A DNA stretch of 46,755 nt from JBBUAX01 sp964409535 (GTDB taxonomy: Bacteria; Patescibacteriota; Minisyncoccia; UBA6257; 2-01-FULL-56-20), in the NCBI GenBank assembly GCA_964409535.1, contig CAYPDQ010000005.1, positions 1-46,755 on the forward strand. Direction: 5' to 3'. Every line of letters begins with the position of its first letter. Position 1 is the first letter of the stretch. This document shows, piece by piece, positions 38,071 through 46,052 of this stretch. Under the pieces are notes generated by a model that saw only the letters and a program-made list of their open reading frames with translations, made no database searches and was not told the DNA's origin. Made by a program: the position numbers and the translations under genes.

Positions 38071-39789
38071 GTGAGCGTAAAAGACCTCATTAAATCCAGC
38101 CCGGACGGGCTCGTTGCCAGGGCTTACCGCTTTGCGGAAAAAGCCCATAGCGGCCAAAAGCGCAAAACCGGCGACCCGTATGTGAGCCACGTCTCCGCGA
38201 CCGCGGATATCCTTGCTTCCTGGAAGCTGGACGAGGCCTCCATCGCCGCCGGCCTCCTGCACGACACGGTGGAAGACACGCCGGTCAAGATGGACGATCT
38301 CAAGAAAGAGTTCGGGGAGGAAATCGCATTCCTGGTGGACGGGGTAACCAAGCTCGGCCGGATAAAATATCGCGAAGAAGAGAAGACAGGAGGCGAAACC
38401 GGGAATGCGAAAGTGGAAAACCTGCGCAAGATGATCTTCGCCATCTCCGAGGACCTGCGGGTGGTTTTCGTGAAGCTCGCCGACCGTCTGCACAACATGC
38501 GGACGCTCGCCGCCCTCCCGCCGCAGAAGCAGCGCCGGGTGGCGCTCGAGACCGACGACATCTACGCGCCCGTCGCCTATCGCTTGGGGATGCAGAACCT
38601 GGCCGGGGAGCTCCGCGACCTGGCTTTCCCCTACCTCCATCCCAAAGAGTACGAGTGGCTGAAGCGCGCGATGCGGGAGGCGTACTCCGACCGGGAAAAA
38701 TACCTGCGGCGGATAAAACCGGTCCTGGAAAAGACGCTCAAAGCAAACGGCATATTTCCCACGACGATAGATTTCCGGGCCAAGCGGATGAGCAGTTTGT
38801 ACCACAAGCTCCTGCGGCACGAGATGGACATCCAGAAGATATACGACCTTGTTGCCGTCCGGGTCATCGTAAATACGGTTTCGGAGTGCTACGCGGTCCT
38901 GGGCGTCATCCACCACCTCTGGCCGCCCCTGCCCGGCCGGATAAAGGACTACATCGCCATGCCCAAGCCGAACGGCTACCGCTCGCTTCACACCACCGTC
39001 ATCGGCCCGGAACAGAAGTTCGTGGAGATCCAGATCCGCACCAAGCAAATGCACGAGGAAAACGAATACGGCATCGCCGCCCATTGGCTGTATGAGCAGA
39101 AGAAGAACGGCAAGGCGGAAAAAGGGATATTCAAGAGGATCGCGGAGGAACTGCGCTGGGTGCGCCAGCTGCGGGAGTGGCAGTCCCGCTACGCGGACGT
39201 GAACTCCGAGGACTTCATCCAGGCGATGAAAATTGATTTCTTCAAGGGCCGGATCTTCGCCATCACTCCCAAGGGCGACGTGATCGACTTGCCGATCGGC
39301 GCGACGCCGGTGGATTTCGCCTACCACATCCACACCCAGGTTGGGAACGCCTGCGTCGGCGCCAAGGTCAACAACCAGTTCGCGCCGCTGGACCAGAAAT
39401 TGAAGTCCGGCGATATGGTGGAAATCCTCATCCAGAAGAGCAAGCGCCCTTCCGAGGACTGGCTGAAGTTCGTGAAGACCTCCGTCGCCCGCGACCACAT
39501 CCGGGCCTCGCTAAGAGAAAAGCACGGCGGCTTCTACAAGCACTCCCCGACCAAGGCGGAGCTGCGCGTCGTGGTCAAAGACCGGGTGGGCCTCATTAAA
39601 GACATCTCCACCGTCATCGCCCGCTCCCACGTGAACATCTTGAGCTTTGAGGCCCAGAACCCCCACGGCGGCAAATTCCCGATAGACAAAATTGAGATCG
39701 GCACCACCGACCGGGAGAAGATAGAGAAGCTGATCCTGAAACTCAAAAAAATAAAGGAGGTGCAGGAAGTAAGCTACCAGCTGGTGTAG
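38071..39789 (+). CDS. Bifunctional (p)ppGpp synthetase/hydrolase, Rel/SpoT type
   Basis: Rel makes and degrades the stringent-response alarmone (p)ppGpp. The 572-residue protein has an HD hydrolase domain with H40 and the HDxxED motif (64-69), and a synthetase domain with the RxKD motif (RIKD, 290-293) typical of bifunctional enzymes, followed by YIAMPKPNGYRSLHTTV. A TGS domain (about 385-450) and a C-terminal ACT domain (about 500-572) come after. It is shorter than the usual 700-740 residues because the region between TGS and ACT is reduced. The GTG at 38071 is preferred over an ATG at 38035, which would start inside the promoter. Confidence 0.94.
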   Translation: MSVKDLIKSSPDGLVARAYRFAEKAHSGQKRKTGDPYVSHVSATADILASWKLDEASIAAGLLHDTVEDTPVKMDDLKKEFGEEIAFLVDGVTKLGRIKYREEEKTGGETGNAKVENLRKMIFAISEDLRVVFVKLADRLHNMRTLAALPPQKQRRVALETDDIYAPVAYRLGMQNLAGELRDLAFPYLHPKEYEWLKRAMREAYSDREKYLRRIKPVLEKTLKANGIFPTTIDFRAKRMSSLYHKLLRHEMDIQKIYDLVAVRVIVNTVSECYAVLGVIHHLWPPLPGRIKDYIAMPKPNGYRSLHTTVIGPEQKFVEIQIRTKQMHEENEYGIAAHWLYEQKKNGKAEKGIFKRIAEELRWVRQLREWQSRYADVNSEDFIQAMKIDFFKGRIFAITPKGDVIDLPIGATPVDFAYHIHTQVGNACVGAKVNNQFAPLDQKLKSGDMVEILIQKSKRPSEDWLKFVKTSVARDHIRASLREKHGGFYKHSPTKAELRVVVKDRVGLIKDISTVIARSHVNILSFEAQNPHGGKFPIDKIEIGTTDREKIEKLILKLKKIKEVQEVSYQLV

Positions 39790-39795
39790 CGAATT

Positions 39796-42700
39796 TCACT
39801 CTCTCACCCGGTACAATTTAACGTCTTTAATGATATAAGCTGCATACTGTGCCATCCCGCCAGCGTTTTCAAAACGGAGTTTAATCTGTTGCGGAACCGC
39901 GACTACGCCGCCGGGAAACGTCAGCGTTTGCACAACCTCCAACCCCTGCGTGCAAATATCCTGGCCGTTCGGGCCAGTTTCCGCAATTATTTCTCCATCC
40001 GCGTCGAGGATAACTCCCCGGAATCTGCGACTGCCACTACAATTCTGGAAAGTGCCTGAGGGGGATAGAAGCGCCGTAACGATGATCTTATTAATTTTCA
40101 TCGCCGCGCCAAGATCGTGAGCGGCTTCCATTGACTTGGGTTCCCCGTCGGTTGTGCAGTTGCCGAAACCACAGCCAATGATGAACTCCTGCTCCAAAAT
40201 TCCGCCCCAGTCCGACAGGTTGAAATCGGCCGGGAATTCCCACTTCGCGGTCAGGGGCTGGGAAGTATTGCCAAAATCGTCTTTCGCCCGGACGCCGATG
40301 AGAAAAACGTCTCCAGAATCAACACTTTTCTCGTAATCGTATTTAAGCGCGCCGAGGTCTTCCCATAAGTTCTCGTCCAGCGCCTCCCCAGGCGGAGAAA
40401 AGTTTATCTCGTAGCTTAGCAATGAATCCGCGGTGTCAGGGTCAGTTGCCGATTTCCAACTTGCGGTCAGCGTCTTGTCTAATCCGTCAAAATCAAAGGC
40501 AATCCCTCCCTGCATCTCCGGGGGCTTCTGGTGAGAAAGATCGCTACTGAAGTAGTATTCCGTAACATCCATTGCCACCAAACCTAGTTTCTGATTGCCC
40601 CCTCCCGACTGTTCAAAATCGTAGAAAGCGACTGTTACGTAGTCCTCGTCGGTAAAGACAACCTGGCTGGTGGTAGAGGCGGTAGCAAGCAGGAAATGCA
40701 TATCCTCCGACTGCCCGAGTCTGGAACTTGTATTGTGCAGTCCGCCGCCCACGCCAGTGCACCACTCGCCGCTTACCGCGAAAACCAGGGAGTATTTGGG
40801 CAAACCGAAGCCGCCGCCGGCGCAGGTACCCCAAGTGACAGCCAAAACGCCTTCCGTGTCCGCCGGCGCATGACCAAGGTCAGTATTCAGAGAACTGTTT
40901 TCCATATTGGCCGGCTGGTTCAGGTAAAACACCAACCCCTGCCACGCGGAGGTTTGGTCTGTGAAGATATGCGGTATGTAAGGAAAACCGGAATAGTAGA
41001 CGTCCAAGAGATACCTATCTCCGCCGGAGCGGGCGTCTTCGTAAAAGTAAAGGTTGTCTATAAAACTCGGGACACTGATCTGTCTGCGGACTTCATCCGA
41101 GGGTAGCCCGTCGCGGTCTTTGGTTACTATCCCAAACTCGTACTCCCGCCCGATCTCGTAAATCCTCTTGGAGAACGTCGTTGTGCTCGTGCCGTTAAAT
41201 ATAGCCACGCCCGGACTGGAATATTCCTTGATTTCGTAAGTGATAGTGGAAGTCGCACCCTCGTAACCTTCCGGTTCACTCCAGCTGAGTTCAATATTCA
41301 GAGTTGCCTTGTCGTAGCTCGCGTCAAAACTGGAAACCGGCGGAGGCGCCTCTCGCGGCTCGGGCAGATTGGCCAAATTTTGCGGATTAGGTGCGGAGCG
41401 GATCTCAAAATCGGAGGAGTTGTTGCCGGTGTTGCAACCGTTTCCGGAATACTCATTCGCGCCGCCCGCGGAAACACAAGCGCCGGAAACCCACGCTTTC
41501 CTCTCTAAGCTCTGGCTGGATGACGGAAGCTGTGCTGGGTTTGTTTCGGCAATGAGTCCTGCGCCGGAACCGTAGGCAAGGCGGTCAACAATATCCGCGT
41601 CGCTGCCGCCGGAGATAACTTGCTGATCTTTCACCAGGAAAACCGTCGCGCCGTTTGCGGCGCCGGAAAGCGAGAACGTCCGGTGCGACAAATCGGGCGT
41701 TCTCGCGCCGACATATCCGTCAGTGCTGGAGGAGTTCAAACCGCGGGCAACAAGAAAATAGCTTCTCGCACCAATTTTGTTTCCGGATTCAAAATTTTTC
41801 TTGACTGCCTGCACGGTGGATGAAGCGGAGCCGCTCAAGTATTGGATTGACCAGCCGGATGTGTCTATTTCGCTCTCGGTAGGATTGTATAACTCAATGA
41901 ACTCGTCGCCCTCGTCAACACCCGCAACCTGAACTTCGCTTATCAAAACGTGGTTAACGTTCGATGCATCTGGAGTAGGCAGGTCAGTGGTTGCAGTCGC
42001 AACGTTGGACAATCCAGATTCGTTGTCTTCCTCGTCTTTGGTCTTTATTGCGAAGTAATAAGTTGTACTGGGCGTAAGCCCGGCGACAAATACCGATTGA
42101 TTTGTCCCGGCCGCAAGCGGCGCCGGCGGATCGGCGAGATTTGCAGCAGACAGCCAATTCGCGTTCGTGATGGTTGCAGCGGAATAGTGAATCACATAAG
42201 AAGTCGCAGTGCCGCTCGCGCCATCGTCGCCCGGAGCAGTCCAGGATAAAGTCGCCGAAGAAGTAGCGATGCTCAAAACGGCGAGGTTGGTAATTGTGCC
42301 CGGCGCAGTCGTGTCGGTTGACGCGCCGCTGCCGCTGTTGCTGCCACTCCCGCCGCCCGCACCGCCGCCACTGCCCGTACCACCCCCGCCGCTACCGCCA
42401 CTACTACCAACCACAGTGCTCTTCTGTGACGCGTCATAGAAACGTTCCTCTGCAACCTCCGGCTCCAGTTCTTCCTCTTCTTCCTGTTCTTCAAAAGCGG
42501 CGGAGTTACTCCTCGCCAATTGCGCCTGCGGTGCTACCGCCTGCACCTGTTTGCGGAGATTCTCAACCCGCCTCGCAGCTTCGCTGATTTGGGCCTGCAG
42601 CGCGGCCAGTTCCGCCGGAGACGGCTGGTTTATTGTTGGCGCTGCCTCCGAAACCACTCCTCCATCGAATTCACTTGTTTCCGCATCGCTAACTGCAACG

Positions 42701-44019
42701 TCCTCATCTTCTCCCTGACTTTCTTCCACCTCCTCGCTTTCCACTTCTCTCACCGTCTCTGTTGGAGGAACAACCGGCGCCTGAAACACATCCGGCGGCA
42801 CCTCCGCCTGTCCGCCAATCTGGGAAGCAAGGTTCCGGACTGGAAATGCAACAACCTCAGCCGCATTGGACAGTACATCTCCAACTTTAGCAATCGCTGA
42901 CTTAGCAGTATCCCAATCCTTCGAAACTGTCCCGAATAAAGAAAAATTCGGAATAGTCGGGAATCTGGCTATAGATCTTGCAGTCCGGTTTCGCAAGATA
43001 TCGTATACGTAGTACTCCTCATTAACTACTGCGTCCTCCGCCTCCTTTTTATAAAGGGCAATTACGCCAGCGCCGTTTAGAACTATCTGACGGGAGAGAC
43101 GGGAGAAGTAAGCCTTGAGAATTAGTTCGTCTGTCTGTTCCAGCGCATAATACTTGTCAAAAGTAAACTTGGAAACTTCTTTCTTCTTTACTTCCGAGAG
43201 GGGAAATTCATTACCTTTCTCATCGATGCCGTAGGCAAAATCACTGTCTTCTCTAACAATCTTGGGTAGCTGGTATTTCGGACTATTAATCGTGTCCTTA
43301 GAAAAGAAGTATTTATTCGAATATTCCGCTACCGAAATTAAGTAATCCTCTATCCGGCTATTCATCGGTACTTGCGTGCCGCTCGCAACAAGTTTTTGCG
43401 GTATTTCTAATCCATTTATGGAACCCCTGTTCCATCTGGCTGCATATTTTTCCAAAGGAGAGCCGGGGTCATCGGTTATCTTTTGAACTGGCTCCGCGTG
43501 TGTATCATTCCTAGTATGGTCCGGCACGCCCATATCCTCCAAAAGATGGAGGATATAACCGAGCGTGATATAGAATTCTTTCTCGTCGCCATCCAGGTAG
43601 TAGTCCAAACCCCTTCGCCAACTACGATTTCCACCTAAGCCCGTATAACCTTCCTGTACTAAGTCGTTTCTAACCCATTCCACTGCGGAAAGAGGTTTTT
43701 CTATTGAAAGAAGCGTGGACGCTTTCCTTACTGCTTCCGCGGATATCTTCCCCGCTTCTTCCCCGGTCCACCCGACTTTATTCACGGGGTCATAAAAGTG
43801 ATTTATCCACCTTGGCGGCGTATCTTCCAAAGCGCTTCCTTGGATAATCCACTCGCGCTGCTCATCGGTTATCGGCTTGTCCGGGAAAGAAAGGTTGTAA
43901 AACTCAACAACCTCCTGCGTGAGCGCTGGATGCGTAGTGTTATCGCTATACGCTGCAGAATTTTGTACAGAAAAAGCAAACGCGAAAATAATCAACAATA
44001 AAATTGTCTCTCTTTTCAT
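39796..44019 (-). CDS. 1407-aa exported multidomain protein: PLC/S1-P1-like domain, FN3 and lamin-tail domains
   Basis: A signal peptide (1-23) precedes a helical domain that resembles zinc-dependent phospholipase C/P1 nuclease folds: H30 in DNTTHPALTQEV and LHLLEDMGVPDHTRNDTHAEP near 153-172. This match is by eye. After an acidic, Pro-rich stretch with a short coiled coil comes a Gly/Ser linker (about 536-565), then a fibronectin type III domain (570-670) and a lamin-tail domain (HVLISEVQVAGVDEGDEFIELYNP, from about 688). Two further FN3-like parts (about 893-983 and 1173-1260) and a C-terminal beta domain complete it. It is probably surface-bound or secreted and may act on a partner cell. 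It is less GC-rich than its neighbours. Confidence 0.82.
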   Translation of the reverse strand: MKRETILLLIIFAFAFSVQNSAAYSDNTTHPALTQEVVEFYNLSFPDKPITDEQREWIIQGSALEDTPPRWINHFYDPVNKVGWTGEEAGKISAEAVRKASTLLSIEKPLSAVEWVRNDLVQEGYTGLGGNRSWRRGLDYYLDGDEKEFYITLGYILHLLEDMGVPDHTRNDTHAEPVQKITDDPGSPLEKYAARWNRGSINGLEIPQKLVASGTQVPMNSRIEDYLISVAEYSNKYFFSKDTINSPKYQLPKIVREDSDFAYGIDEKGNEFPLSEVKKKEVSKFTFDKYYALEQTDELILKAYFSRLSRQIVLNGAGVIALYKKEAEDAVVNEEYYVYDILRNRTARSIARFPTIPNFSLFGTVSKDWDTAKSAIAKVGDVLSNAAEVVAFPVRNLASQIGGQAEVPPDVFQAPVVPPTETVREVESEEVEESQGEDEDVAVSDAETSEFDGGVVSEAAPTINQPSPAELAALQAQISEAARRVENLRKQVQAVAPQAQLARSNSAAFEEQEEEEELEPEVAEERFYDASQKSTVVGSSGGSGGGGTGSGGGAGGGSGSNSGSGASTDTTAPGTITNLAVLSIATSSATLSWTAPGDDGASGTATSYVIHYSAATITNANWLSAANLADPPAPLAAGTNQSVFVAGLTPSTTYYFAIKTKDEEDNESGLSNVATATTDLPTPDASNVNHVLISEVQVAGVDEGDEFIELYNPTESEIDTSGWSIQYLSGSASSTVQAVKKNFESGNKIGARSYFLVARGLNSSSTDGYVGARTPDLSHRTFSLSGAANGATVFLVKDQQVISGGSDADIVDRLAYGSGAGLIAETNPAQLPSSSQSLERKAWVSGACVSAGGANEYSGNGCNTGNNSSDFEIRSAPNPQNLANLPEPREAPPPVSSFDASYDKATLNIELSWSEPEGYEGATSTITYEIKEYSSPGVAIFNGTSTTTFSKRIYEIGREYEFGIVTKDRDGLPSDEVRRQISVPSFIDNLYFYEDARSGGDRYLLDVYYSGFPYIPHIFTDQTSAWQGLVFYLNQPANMENSSLNTDLGHAPADTEGVLAVTWGTCAGGGFGLPKYSLVFAVSGEWCTGVGGGLHNTSSRLGQSEDMHFLLATASTTSQVVFTDEDYVTVAFYDFEQSGGGNQKLGLVAMDVTEYYFSSDLSHQKPPEMQGGIAFDFDGLDKTLTASWKSATDPDTADSLLSYEINFSPPGEALDENLWEDLGALKYDYEKSVDSGDVFLIGVRAKDDFGNTSQPLTAKWEFPADFNLSDWGGILEQEFIIGCGFGNCTTDGEPKSMEAAHDLGAAMKINKIIVTALLSPSGTFQNCSGSRRFRGVILDADGEIIAETGPNGQDICTQGLEVVQTLTFPGGVVAVPQQIKLRFENAGGMAQYAAYIIKDVKLYRVRE

Positions 44020-44508
44020 TTATTTGCAGCTGAAGTACTTTATCATTGCAACTGCCGTTTCTTCATCCTTTAAGGGATAAAAGTACCCCTGCCAAACTCC
44101 CAAGCCAGTCTCCTTGTCTAGCCAGAAACGAGCACCCGTATAAATACCGCTGTTGCCTAGATCATTGACGACGATTCTGCCTGATTCATTTTCTAAAATA
44201 CTGCCATCACCTTTCCATCGCGCTCCAGACTCGCTTGTCATTTCCAACGAAAGCCGCTTACCATCATCTGTTAACTGAACCTCGGCCTTGCTAGCTGGAT
44301 CTTTGTACATTGAACCAAAAATAAAATCGCGATCGCCGTCAACGCGAGTGGTTAGTATACCGGTGCAAGAAAAATCTTCTTTGTCAGTTATGTTGCTAGC
44401 AACATAACTGACCCCCAAATTTTTTGAGGAAAAGAAATACAGCCAAGTCAAAAATCCAATCACAGACAGAAGTAAAAACACTATACTAACTAAAATTATC
44501 CGTTTCAT
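44020..44508 (-). CDS. Membrane-anchored hypothetical protein, 162 aa
   Basis: One N-terminal membrane helix (MKRIILVSIVFLLLSVIGFLTWLYFF) is followed by an outside domain of about 130 residues, likely beta-rich, with two cysteines (DFSCTG and the final FSCK) that could form a disulfide. No family is recognised. It abuts the 1407-residue protein gene with no gap and is probably translated with it. Confidence 0.7.
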   Translation of the reverse strand: MKRIILVSIVFLLLSVIGFLTWLYFFSSKNLGVSYVASNITDKEDFSCTGILTTRVDGDRDFIFGSMYKDPASKAEVQLTDDGKRLSLEMTSESGARWKGDGSILENESGRIVVNDLGNSGIYTGARFWLDKETGLGVWQGYFYPLKDEETAVAMIKYFSCK

Positions 44509-44512
44509 AGAT

Positions 44513-44983
44513 TCAGATTTCCAAAATTTTCCAGATGCCGTTGGGATACTTAATCAGCGAGATTAAAATATCTCCATCAAAACTGAAGTAGCTTCCATCC
44601 GAAGAGTATTTCCCTCCTAAGCCCAGTGCGTTACGCAATTCAGAGATGTACTTTTGGACTTGTTCTATTGAAACATTACTGGCGCCTCTAAAGCTTTGTA
44701 GCTCTGCCTCCTGTTTATCTAACACAAAATACTTGCTCGCCAACTCGTAGTCCCCTTTCTCCACGGCATCAATGTACATCTGGAGCGTCTCCTGCGGCGT
44801 CTTGCCGCCGTAGGTGTCGGCCATTGCACGCTCGTAGTCCTCGCGCTCAATTTTCTTGAACTCCTCCGCGAGCCGTTCCACTCTTTTCTGCCGCAAACTC
44901 AAACTGATGTTATCCCAAAAGAAAACAACCGCCACAACCGCAATTATTATCGCTACAAACCAGATGAAGAATTTTTTGTTCAT
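44513..44983 (-). CDS. Membrane-anchored protein with NTF2-like helical/beta domain, 156 aa
   Basis: An N-terminal membrane helix (FFIWFVAIIIAVVAVVFFW) is followed by a charged helix and then GKTPQETLQMYIDAVEKGDYELASKYFV. This last pattern resembles the start of DUF4878/NTF2-like domains, which often form small binding pockets in lipoproteins. The ligand is unknown. It is the first gene of a three-gene leftward group ending in the 1407-residue protein. Confidence 0.7.
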   Translation of the reverse strand: MNKKFFIWFVAIIIAVVAVVFFWDNISLSLRQKRVERLAEEFKKIEREDYERAMADTYGGKTPQETLQMYIDAVEKGDYELASKYFVLDKQEAELQSFRGASNVSIEQVQKYISELRNALGLGGKYSSDGSYFSFDGDILISLIKYPNGIWKILEI

Positions 44984-44989
44984 ACATTA

Positions 44990-44995
44990 ATTCTA
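44990..44995 (-). promoter_or_regulatory. -10 box (TAGAAT) for a leaderless three-gene transcript
   Basis: TAGAAT lies six bases before the ATG at 44983. A possible -35 (TTGAAA) is 19 bases further upstream. Confidence 0.45.
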
Positions 44996-45082
44996 CCGCG
45001 CAAACCCTCTGTGATTTCAACAGCAAAACCACCCCGGAGGGAGTGTCTCTTGCTAAATTCAGAGAGGTGGGTGATCAACCGG

Positions 45083-45238
45083 CGTTGCAGATTGACTTGC
45101 AGATTGATTTGTGTCCTGAATTGCAGATTGAAATTGAGCAAAATCAACCCTTAATCGTAATCCACCCCAAACACTGCAACGATCCTGCCCGGCGTTGCAG
45201 ATTAAATTGCAGATTGATTGCAGGATGAATTGCAGATT
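45083..45238 (+). repeat. Six-copy TTGCAGATT direct-repeat array
   Basis: TTGCAGATT occurs at 45083, 45095, 45119, 45195, 45207 and 45230. Spacings of 12 and 24 bases in the first triplet are repeated as 12 and 23 in the second, so a unit of about 45 bases was duplicated 112 bp away. Both triplets begin after CCGGCG. The gap 44984-45410 has no supported gene. The pattern is iteron-like. Confidence 0.75.
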
Positions 45239-45272
45239 GAAAAGCCGCCTGAAACGGCGCCTGACTGCAAAG

Positions 45273-45281
45273 TTATCCACA
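45273..45281 (+). promoter_or_regulatory. DnaA-box-like site TTATCCACA near the repeat array
   Basis: The consensus 9-mer lies 35 bp after the last TTGCAGATT copy. It is part of TTATCCACAGCCCC, identical to 5150-5163. Binding by DnaA is not shown. Confidence 0.45.
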
Positions 45282-45328
45282 GCCCCACCATCACTGCAAC
45301 AGTTTTCTTGCAATCTTTCCAACAGACC

Positions 45329-45362
45329 AATCGCCTATCTTACGATCGTAGAATGGGCGATT
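45329..45362. promoter_or_regulatory. 34-bp dyad with TACGATCGTA core, downstream of the regulator gene
   Basis: A perfect TACGATCGTA (45341-45350) is flanked symmetrically at five bases by AATCGCC and GGCGATT. A 21-base stretch (45340-45360) recurs as its reverse complement at the promoter of the neighbouring Cas2-fold protein gene. Probably a binding site for that protein. Confidence 0.65.
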
Positions 45363-45410
45363 ATCAAGCAGGAAAAAGAAGTCGTGCTTGCGACAATCCC
45401 GCCATATGAA

Positions 45411-46001
45411 TTACTCCAATTTACGCAGGGTTCCGCTCTTGCTTACCGAAAAAATTTCCACGCAGTCAAGCATATTTGCCCTCTCCAAATCTCTCAGAAA
45501 ATCTTCCGGCAATTTCACTTTCCCCGTCCAAACGCTTTTCTGAAGCATCCTAAAACCCAGGTTCACAAGAGCCGCGCGCAGCCAGTCGCGCTTCTGTCTT
45601 TGTTTCTCCGATACATCGAAGACGACTATTTTAAGCGCAGAGTCGCTCGCTTTTTCATATTTACCCGGTTCAGCCGCAAAAACATTCTTGCGCTTTCGCA
45701 AGCGTTCCAGTACTTTTAATCCCCTGCTCGTTATTGAGAGCCACTCACCTCCCACGCTCGTCTTGCGATTCACTAAACCATCCCTTTTTAAACGATATAG
45801 CAGGAGGTTAAACTGCCGCCTTCTTTCCGAGCCCATTACCGCTCTGGCACCCTCCCTACTCCAGCGGCGTCTATCCAACTCCCGCAGCATCCGTGACATA
45901 GAAGTGCCGTACGGCAAAGTGAAGATATAACCAAGGTCGCCGATCGCAGCCGGAACCTCTTCGATTGCTTCCAATATCTTCAGAGACAAATCCCCTTTCA
46001 C
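45411..46001 (-). CDS. PaaX-like regulator with winged helix and Cas2-fold domain
   Basis: The 196-residue protein has a winged-helix-like part (about 55-105: FNLLLYRLKRDGLVNRKTSVGGEWLSITSRG). Its C-terminal domain starts LKIVVFDVSEKQRQKRDWLRAALVNLGFRMLQKSVW (FDV at 128-130), which has the pattern of Cas2 and of the PaaX C-terminal domain. No cas1 or CRISPR array is present, so a transcriptional role is more likely than spacer acquisition. The start is GTG (45999-46001). Large dyads lie on both sides of the gene, one over its own promoter, which suggests autoregulation. Confidence 0.8.
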   Translation of the reverse strand: MKGDLSLKILEAIEEVPAAIGDLGYIFTLPYGTSMSRMLRELDRRRWSREGARAVMGSERRRQFNLLLYRLKRDGLVNRKTSVGGEWLSITSRGLKVLERLRKRKNVFAAEPGKYEKASDSALKIVVFDVSEKQRQKRDWLRAALVNLGFRMLQKSVWTGKVKLPEDFLRDLERANMLDCVEIFSVSKSGTLRKLE

Positions 46002-46014
46002 GTTATCTCTCTTG

Positions 46015-46052
46015 ATTGTAGTCGCCCATTCTACGATCGTAAAATGGGTGAC
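46015..46052 (-). promoter_or_regulatory. Promoter of the regulator gene covered by a TACGATCGTA dyad
   Basis: On the minus strand TTTACG (-35, 46038-46043) and TACAAT (-10, 46015-46020) are 17 bases apart. The dyad 46021-46052, with core TACGATCGTA (46032-46041) and arms pairing at 9 of 11 positions, covers the -35 and spacer, as for a repressor site. It also touches the stop codon of the LamG gene. Confidence 0.65.

Noticed and set aside
45083..45238. TTGCAGATT array as a CRISPR array.
   Set aside because: Repeats are nine bases and spacings are 12-76 bases, far from the usual 25-40-base repeats with equal-sized spacers.
45411..46001. Reading the Cas2-fold gene as part of a CRISPR-Cas locus.
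   Set aside because: There is no cas1, no effector gene and no regular repeat-spacer array. The TTGCAGATT array has short irregular spacings and no unique spacers.
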